Shown here one piece after another: positions 6,706 to 11,100 of a stretch of DNA of 11,100 nucleotides; the first letter of the stretch is position 1, and each line of letters starts with the position of its first letter. The notes under the pieces were generated by a model. The model was given only the letters and a program-made list of their open reading frames with translations. It made no database searches and was not told the origin of the DNA. A program made the position numbers and the translations under genes. The stretch comes from Anaerolineaceae bacterium (lineage in GTDB: Bacteria > Chloroflexota > Anaerolineae > Anaerolineales > Anaerolineaceae): positions 1 through 11,100 of the forward strand of contig DOEX01000217.1 in NCBI GenBank assembly GCA_003532515.1, in the 5' to 3' direction.

Positions 6706-6714
6706 ATTTTATCA
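6706..6714 (-). promoter_or_regulatory. Extended -10 box for the leftward membrane protein
   Basis: On the minus strand TGATAAAAT is followed by six bases (TTTGGT) and then the ATG at 6699. The expected transcription start coincides with the start codon. The -35 region is poor, which fits dependence on the TGn extension. Confidence 0.5.
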
Positions 6715-6847
6715 CGTTGCCAGTACCAATCGATCATCAACCAAAGTATACATAATCCCCCATTTGCCTGCTCCCCAAAAAAAACGATGAATTTTTCGCT
6801 CTGTGGGAAATTACCAACCAGTAAAAGGTGCATTTTCTCAGGTTAAA

Positions 6848-6856
6848 TGGTATAAT
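6848..6856 (+). promoter_or_regulatory. Extended -10 box for the membrane protein-gyrB operon
   Basis: TGGTATAAT is a consensus -10 with the TGn extension. It ends 9 nt before ATG 6866, so the transcript is expected to have a leader of only two or three bases. No Shine-Dalgarno is present and no good -35 is visible. This is the only evident promoter upstream of gyrB. Confidence 0.6.
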
Positions 6857-6865
6857 TTATAGATT

Positions 6866-7858
6866 ATGAGACTTATAATTCCGGCAAAAAAACAGCCCAA
6901 AGTAATCAATGCAATTAAGGCAGGGTATGACACCCTGTCTACTCATCTTTACTTGCTGCTGTTTCCAATTGTACTCGACGTTTTCTTTCTTTTTGGAAAA
7001 CGTTTCCTGGTGACGAATCAGATAAACGCTATGATCAGTAACATAACAATGCCCTCTTCGGCTTCAGCGGAGGTGCTCGAATCCTGGGAAGAATTGACGG
7101 CAAGCTCACTTGTGATTTTTAAGAACTTTAGCCTGACCGCTTTCCTTAGAAGTTTCCCGATCGGTATTCCAAGTTTATTAGCTTACCGACCTTTGGAGGT
7201 TAACCCACTTGGTAGCTTCCCAACAACTCAGGTCGAGTCTTTTGCAGGTGCTGCGCTCTATGTGCTTGGTTTTTCTCTGTTAGGCTTTTTGCTCGGTGCA
7301 CTTTTTCTTATCGTGATTCGTAATGCAATCCAAGGTCAAAGCTCAAACCTCACTTCGGACAGAATGCCCAACCAGCTGGTTTCACTTTTCACCCTTCCTT
7401 TAGTGATAGTGCTATTGAGCATCTTCATTCTTACGCCAGCACTATTGCTGATCTCAATTTTCAATTCTTTCCTGCCAATTCTCGCTTCGCTAGGTTACTT
7501 CCTGCTCAGTCTTGGGTTGATTTCGGCAGCGATCCCATTGTTCTTTACTGCTCATGACATTTTGTTAACTGGTAACAGTTTCGTCAATGCTGCCAGGGAT
7601 AGCATTCGAATTGTCAGACCGACCAATGGAAAAACTTCCATCTTTATCATGCTGGCTTTCTTTGCCGTTTACATTACAAACATTCTTTGGCAAATACCTA
7701 AAGATGACTCCTGGATGCTGATTGTTTCCATCATTGGTCATGCTTTGGTTACCACGATTTTTATTGTGGCAAGTTTTCACTTTTTTATCGACGCACGCAA
7801 CTGCGTGCGAGAATCCATAAACACAGAAACACCTATCAATCAACAAACAGGTGTTTGA
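6866..7858 (+). CDS. Polytopic membrane protein of unknown function, upstream of gyrB
   Basis: I cannot name this 330-residue protein. It has six clear hydrophobic segments (about residues 27-44, 126-151, 172-199, 203-228, 257-276, 283-307), with a larger extracytoplasmic or amphipathic loop at 50-120. Between helices 4 and 5 the segment GNSFVNAARDSIRIVRPTNG (236-255) resembles the 'A-x-x-x-S-x-x-x-v-r' loop found in several families of unknown bacterial membrane proteins, so it may belong to that broad group. The start ATG lies immediately after a consensus extended -10 and lacks a Shine-Dalgarno. Thirteen bases separate its stop from the TTG start of gyrB, so it is very probably the first gene of the gyrB operon. 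Two inverted repeats fall in its last 70 bp. Confidence 0.75.
   Translation: MRLIIPAKKQPKVINAIKAGYDTLSTHLYLLLFPIVLDVFFLFGKRFLVTNQINAMISNITMPSSASAEVLESWEELTASSLVIFKNFSLTAFLRSFPIGIPSLLAYRPLEVNPLGSFPTTQVESFAGAALYVLGFSLLGFLLGALFLIVIRNAIQGQSSNLTSDRMPNQLVSLFTLPLVIVLLSIFILTPALLLISIFNSFLPILASLGYFLLSLGLISAAIPLFFTAHDILLTGNSFVNAARDSIRIVRPTNGKTSIFIMLAFFAVYITNILWQIPKDDSWMLIVSIIGHALVTTIFIVASFHFFIDARNCVRESINTETPINQQTGV
7792..7809. repeat. Perfect GC-rich inverted repeat near the end of the upstream gene
   Basis: CGCACGCA and TGCGTGCG are perfect 8-bp arms around an AC centre, 62 bp before the gyrB start. It lies within codons for IDARNCVRE of the upstream gene, so it could be a coding coincidence, a protein-binding site or, as RNA, a tight stem with a strained loop. 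Confidence 0.4.
7827..7856 (+). promoter_or_regulatory. Hairpin just upstream of the gyrB ribosome-binding site
   Basis: AAACACCT (7827-7834) pairs perfectly with AGGTGTTT (7849-7856) around a 14-nt loop that contains no G. The stem ends at the stop codon of the upstream gene, and the gyrB Shine-Dalgarno GGAGA (7861-7865) starts 5 bases later. It could shield the 3' end, act as a weak pause, or keep the ribosome-binding site exposed. It has no U-run and so is not a terminator. Confidence 0.4.
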
Positions 7859-7871
7859 GCGGAGAAATATA

Positions 7872-9788
7872 TTGAAAAATACAAACACAGGCAGCTACGG
7901 TGCAGAAGCTATCCAGATTCTGGAAGGTCTTGAAGCGGTTCGACGCAGACCAGGCATGTACGTCGGTGGAACCGATTCGAAGGCATTGCATCACCTTATT
8001 TTTGAAGTTGTAGACAACTCTATCGATGAGGCTCTTGCAGGCAGCGCAACCGAAATTTCTATCGTAATTCACCCGGATGAAAGCGTCACTGTCAAAGACA
8101 ATGGTCGCGGTATTCCGGTCGGCATTCATCCTGAAAAGAATATTTCTGCCCTGCAAGTCGTTATGACGGTTTTACACGCAGGAGGAAAATTTGGGGGCGG
8201 AAGTTACAAGGTTTCTGGTGGTTTGCACGGCGTGGGCGTCTCAGCGGTAAATGCACTCTCAGAATGGCTTGAAGTCACCGTCCACCGAGAAAACAAGATC
8301 TACTTTCAACGTTACGAAAAAGGCATCCCCCAGGATATTGTAAAGAGCGTCGGAACCTATAAGGGCGAAGAAACCGGGACTTCAATAACATTTCGTTTTG
8401 ACCGATCCATTTTCCTGGAAGAAGTGAGTTATCGCTTTGAAACCCTTGCCCAACGTTTTCGCGAGATGGCCTTTGTTACCCGTGGAGTGAGCATAAAATT
8501 GTTGGATGAACGTTCCGGCAGAGAAATGACTTTCCATTTTGAAGGCGGTATTGCCTCTTTCGCTCGCTACATCAACCGGAATCGCGAAGTGCTTCACCCA
8601 ATGATTTACGGCGAAAAAGAGGTCTCAGGGATAAGCATCGAATTTGCCGTTCAATATACTGATTCATATTCCGAATCGATCTATAGCTTCGCCAACACGA
8701 TCAATACCGGCGATGGTGGCACTCACCTGACTGGCCTTAGAGCCGCAATCACGCGCAGCATCAATGATTATGGACGAAAATCAAGTAACTTAAAGGACAC
8801 AGATCCGAACTTTAGTGGTGAAGACACTCGCGAAGGTCTTACCGGCATCATCAGTATCAAGCATCCTGATCCACAATTCGAAAGCCAGACCAAAGTCAAA
8901 CTGATGAATGCTGATGTACAGACTTATGTTCAACAGGTAGTTGGTGAAACTATCTCTACTTTCCTGGACGAAAATCCCTCAGCCGGTAAAGCGATCATTC
9001 AAAAATGTCTAACTTCTGCCCGTGCCCGGGACGCCGCCAAGAAAGCGCGCGACCTGGTCATCCGGAAATCTGCTCTTGAATCCATGACTCTGCCAGGCAA
9101 ACTGGCAGATTGTTCCGACCGCGACCCCAACAAAACTGAAATGTATATCGTCGAGGGTGAGTCGGCAGGCGGATCCGCCAAGCAAGGACGGGACCGACAC
9201 TTCCAGGCAATTTTGCCCTTACGCGGTAAGATTCTCAACACTGAACGGGCTCGCCTTGACAAAATTTTGGGCAATCGCGAGGTGAGATCCCTGGTTTCGG
9301 CTCTTGGAACCGGTATTGGAGATTCTTTTGACCTGAAAGGTCTGCGTTATGGCAAGGTCATTATCATGACCGATGCGGATGTCGACGGTGCTCACATCCG
9401 AACCTTACTGCTAACCTTCTTCTTCCGCTACATGCAGCCATTGATCGATGAAGGGCATCTTTACATCGCCCAGCCCCCACTATATCGAGTGGGCTATCGA
9501 AACCAGATCTCTTACGCTTACAGCGACGAAGAGATGGAAAAAATTGTTGCGAAATTGGGTGGAAAAACCAAGGCATCTTTATCCCGATATAAAGGTCTTG
9601 GTGAAATGAATCCGGAACAATTGTGGGAAACCACCATGAACCCCGAAAACCGGACCTTACTGCAGGTCGATATTGAAGATGCTGTTGAAGCTGATCAAAC
9701 TTTCGATATGCTCATGGGCGCACTGGTGCCTCCCCGCCGGCGCTTCATTCAAACCCATGCCAAAGAGGTCCGCAACCTGGATGTCTAA
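7872..9788 (+). CDS. gyrB: DNA gyrase subunit B
   Basis: GyrB is the ATPase subunit of type IIA topoisomerase; with GyrA it introduces negative supercoils. The 638-residue protein has the GHKL ATPase domain: Glu45 and Asn49 in FEVVDNSIDEALAG, DNGRGIP with Asp76, and GGLHGVGVSAVN (116-127). The transducer follows, then the TOPRIM domain with EGESAGG from Glu428 and TDADVDG with Asp501/503/505, the metal ligands. The C-terminal motif RYKGLGEMNPEQLWETTM closes the protein. It lacks the long insert of the E. coli enzyme, like most non-proteobacterial GyrBs. I choose TTG 7872 because GGAGA (7861-7865) lies 6 nt upstream; the alternative GTG 7851 overlaps the upstream gene and has no ribosome-binding site. 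gyrA is not within the window. ParE cannot be wholly excluded from sequence alone, but GyrB fits better. Confidence 0.95.
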   Translation: MKNTNTGSYGAEAIQILEGLEAVRRRPGMYVGGTDSKALHHLIFEVVDNSIDEALAGSATEISIVIHPDESVTVKDNGRGIPVGIHPEKNISALQVVMTVLHAGGKFGGGSYKVSGGLHGVGVSAVNALSEWLEVTVHRENKIYFQRYEKGIPQDIVKSVGTYKGEETGTSITFRFDRSIFLEEVSYRFETLAQRFREMAFVTRGVSIKLLDERSGREMTFHFEGGIASFARYINRNREVLHPMIYGEKEVSGISIEFAVQYTDSYSESIYSFANTINTGDGGTHLTGLRAAITRSINDYGRKSSNLKDTDPNFSGEDTREGLTGIISIKHPDPQFESQTKVKLMNADVQTYVQQVVGETISTFLDENPSAGKAIIQKCLTSARARDAAKKARDLVIRKSALESMTLPGKLADCSDRDPNKTEMYIVEGESAGGSAKQGRDRHFQAILPLRGKILNTERARLDKILGNREVRSLVSALGTGIGDSFDLKGLRYGKVIIMTDADVDGAHIRTLLLTFFFRYMQPLIDEGHLYIAQPPLYRVGYRNQISYAYSDEEMEKIVAKLGGKTKASLSRYKGLGEMNPEQLWETTMNPENRTLLQVDIEDAVEADQTFDMLMGALVPPRRRFIQTHAKEVRNLDV

Positions 9789-9792
9789 AACC

Positions 9793-9822
9793 AAATCGCC
9801 TGTTCAAACAGGCGATTTTTCT
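9793..9822 (+). terminator. Rho-independent terminator of the gyrB operon
   Basis: AAATCGCCTG (9793-9802) pairs perfectly with CAGGCGATTT (9809-9818) around TTCAAA, and the 3' side continues as a run ATTTTTCT. It begins 5 bases after the gyrB stop. Its T-run ends only 5 bases before the dinB ATG, so the hairpin occupies the place where a dinB leader and ribosome-binding site would be expected. Confidence 0.92.
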
Positions 9823-9827
9823 ATGCT

Positions 9828-11015
9828 ATGATACGCAAAATCATTCACCTGGACCTTGATGCTTTCTTCTGCTCTGTGGAAGAATTGTTAGACCCATCTT
9901 TGAAAGGAAAAGCTTTTGCGGTAGGAGGTAGCCCAAGCGGTCGCGGGGTGATAACTTCAGCTTCGTATGCGGCCCGGATGCGCGGGGTTCGTTCAGCCAT
10001 GCCAACCCGTGAGGCACTCAATATCCTTCCAGACCTGGTTCTGGTGCGCAGTGGTTTCCACCATTACAGTGAGTATTCCAATAAGGTGATGTCGATTCTT
10101 CGTAATACGTCCCCCATTGTTGAACAAGTTTCAATTGACGAAGCGTTTCTGGATGTCAGCGATATGCCGCAACCAATCGGGTCTATTGCCATCGACTTAC
10201 AAAAGCGTGTTTGTCAGGAAACCGGGCTGCCTTGTTCACTGGGTTGTGCCACCAGCCGTCTTGTTGCCAAGATTGCCAATGATTTTGGCAAGAAACAAGT
10301 AAAGACTGGGCGCTCTCCGCAAAAAATTACCATCGTTGAACCAGGTAAGGAAGAGGAGTTTTTAGCACCTTTGGATATCCAGGCACTCTGGGGTGTGGGT
10401 CCGAAAACTGCAGCCCATCTTCGCCAAAGGGGTATTACTACCATCGGCAACTTGGCAGCGCTGAGCGATGCAGATCTCAAGAATTATTTCGGGCAGCATG
10501 GCGAATCTATGCGGAGGAGGGCAAAAGGAATCGACAATTCTCCCATCTACTCTGAAAGTGGTGACCCAAAGTCGGTCAGCAACGAGATGACCTTCCATGA
10601 CGACCAGGATGACAAAGAAGGGTTAATCAAAATATTGCATAGTCTTTCTGAAAAAGTGGGCTTCCGGTTGCGAAAAGCTGAATTAGCGGGCAGCGTGGTT
10701 CAAATCAAGATCCGTTATTCCGATTTTTCAACCTACACCCGTCAAACCAGCATGAAGGAATGCACCAACCTCGACCAGGAAATTTTCAACGAAGCCCAAA
10801 ACTTATTTATTAAGCACTGGCAGTCAGGGCGTCCGGTGCGCTTGCTTGGTGTCGGCGTAACCAACCTCGATAAACCCCACCGCCAGCTTTCGTTATGGGG
10901 AAATGACGAAAGTAAAAAGGAAGACCTCACCAAAGCAGTTGATGACCTGCGCGATCGATTCGGAAAAGACATCATCAAACGAGCGGATACGCTCAAGACG
11001 AAAAAGCAATCGTAA
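9828..11015 (+). CDS. dinB: DNA polymerase IV (Y-family translesion polymerase)
   Basis: Low-fidelity polymerase that bypasses damaged template bases. The 395-residue protein has all Y-family landmarks: HLDLDAFF with catalytic Asp9 and steric gate Phe14 (E. coli Asp8 and Phe13), GVITSASYAARMRGVRSAMP in the fingers, SIDEAFLD with Asp104 and Glu105, CSLGCATSRLVAKIANDFGKK, and the helix-hairpin-helix LWGVGPKTAAHLRQRG. The little-finger domain follows. QLSLW at 353-357 matches the beta-clamp-binding pentapeptide (QLxLF type) that tethers the enzyme to the sliding clamp. A short tail (VDDLRDRFGKDIIKRAD) extends it about 40 residues beyond E. coli Pol IV, as in many Gram-positive DinBs. ATG 9828 is the only start that keeps Asp9. 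It has no Shine-Dalgarno and lies directly after the gyrB terminator. I see no LexA-type operator next to it. Confidence 0.95.
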   Translation: MIRKIIHLDLDAFFCSVEELLDPSLKGKAFAVGGSPSGRGVITSASYAARMRGVRSAMPTREALNILPDLVLVRSGFHHYSEYSNKVMSILRNTSPIVEQVSIDEAFLDVSDMPQPIGSIAIDLQKRVCQETGLPCSLGCATSRLVAKIANDFGKKQVKTGRSPQKITIVEPGKEEEFLAPLDIQALWGVGPKTAAHLRQRGITTIGNLAALSDADLKNYFGQHGESMRRRAKGIDNSPIYSESGDPKSVSNEMTFHDDQDDKEGLIKILHSLSEKVGFRLRKAELAGSVVQIKIRYSDFSTYTRQTSMKECTNLDQEIFNEAQNLFIKHWQSGRPVRLLGVGVTNLDKPHRQLSLWGNDESKKEDLTKAVDDLRDRFGKDIIKRADTLKTKKQS

Positions 11016-11041
11016 CCACACCATCAGTTCAAACCTGAATA

Positions 11042-11060
11042 GAAAGCCTTGTGAGCTTTC
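11042..11060. repeat. Small inverted repeat downstream of dinB
   Basis: GAAAGC (11042-11047) pairs with GCTTTC (11055-11060) around CTTGTGA, 26 bp after the dinB stop. No T-run follows, so it is at best a weak terminator or part of the repeat element that begins just to its right. Confidence 0.3.
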
Positions 11061-11069
11061 GAAGGGATA

Positions 11070-11100
11070 GTCATCCTGAGCTTTTGTTGCGAAGGATCTT
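11070..11100. repeat. Probable dispersed intergenic repeat, cut by the right edge
   Basis: GTCATCCTGAGC followed by GCGAAGGATCTT closely resembles a palindromic intergenic repeat pattern (GTCATCCTGAGCGnAGCGAAGGATCT) that I recall from many bacterial genomes. ATCCT-ga-GC (11073-11081) pairs with GC-ga-AGGAT (11089-11097), leaving two tandem G-A mismatches and a 7-nt loop. Only part of the element is inside the window, and no second copy is visible here, so the dispersed-repeat assignment rests on recognition rather than on comparison. Confidence 0.45.

Noticed and set aside
7851..7871. GTG at 7851 as the gyrB start (7 extra residues)
   Set aside because: It overlaps the upstream gene, lies in the stem of a hairpin and has no Shine-Dalgarno; TTG 7872 has GGAGA at 6 nt.
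9799..9812. CTGT-TCAA-ACAG before dinB as an SOS/LexA operator
   Set aside because: The E. coli operator needs eight bases between CTGT and ACAG, and the Bacillus-type GAAC-N4-GTTC is absent. The symmetry is the terminator stem.

Overview
The window looks like ordinary chromosome from a moderate-GC bacterium. I lean towards the phylum Chloroflexota, class Anaerolineae. That is an inference from style, not a database result: a secreted protein with a Thr/Pro/Arg-rich stalk and a C-terminal membrane anchor, a lipoprotein with a 'DDF..-TGW' opening, several large membrane proteins I cannot name, and many promoters whose -10 box lies almost against the start codon. I see no phage, IS, CRISPR, tRNA or rRNA signature.

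Layout. The left edge holds the N-terminus of a lipoprotein read leftwards (1-251). A 250-bp spacer follows, containing nested hairpins. Rightwards come thpR (2'-5' RNA ligase-like cyclic phosphodiesterase) and rsfS (ribosomal silencing factor), close together. rsfS appears to start at CTG behind a near-perfect Shine-Dalgarno. A strong two-way terminator (1505-1532) separates rsfS from a leftward pair: a divergent UbiA-like membrane protein (2076-2942) and bcp (peroxiredoxin, 1611-2066). A divergent spacer with an 18-bp inverted repeat leads into a 659-residue surface protein (2997-4976) and then, from its own promoter, a metallo-beta-lactamase-fold hydrolase (5038-5886). That gene overlaps tail-to-tail with a leftward multi-pass membrane protein (5875-6699). 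From a second divergent spacer an unknown membrane protein (6866-7858) runs into gyrB (7872-9788). A clear terminator follows, and dinB (9828-11015) starts only 10 bp beyond its hairpin. The right edge enters what looks like a dispersed intergenic repeat.

How they fit together. The identifiable genes are housekeeping: RNA end processing, ribosome hibernation, peroxide detoxification, DNA supercoiling and translesion synthesis. The others face the envelope. No multi-gene defence, secretion or biosynthetic system is visible. The points most worth a second look are signals rather than genes: the CTG start of rsfS, the apparently leaderless transcripts, the inverted repeat over a start codon at 2942-2959, the paired hairpins before gyrB, and the terminator pressed against the dinB start.
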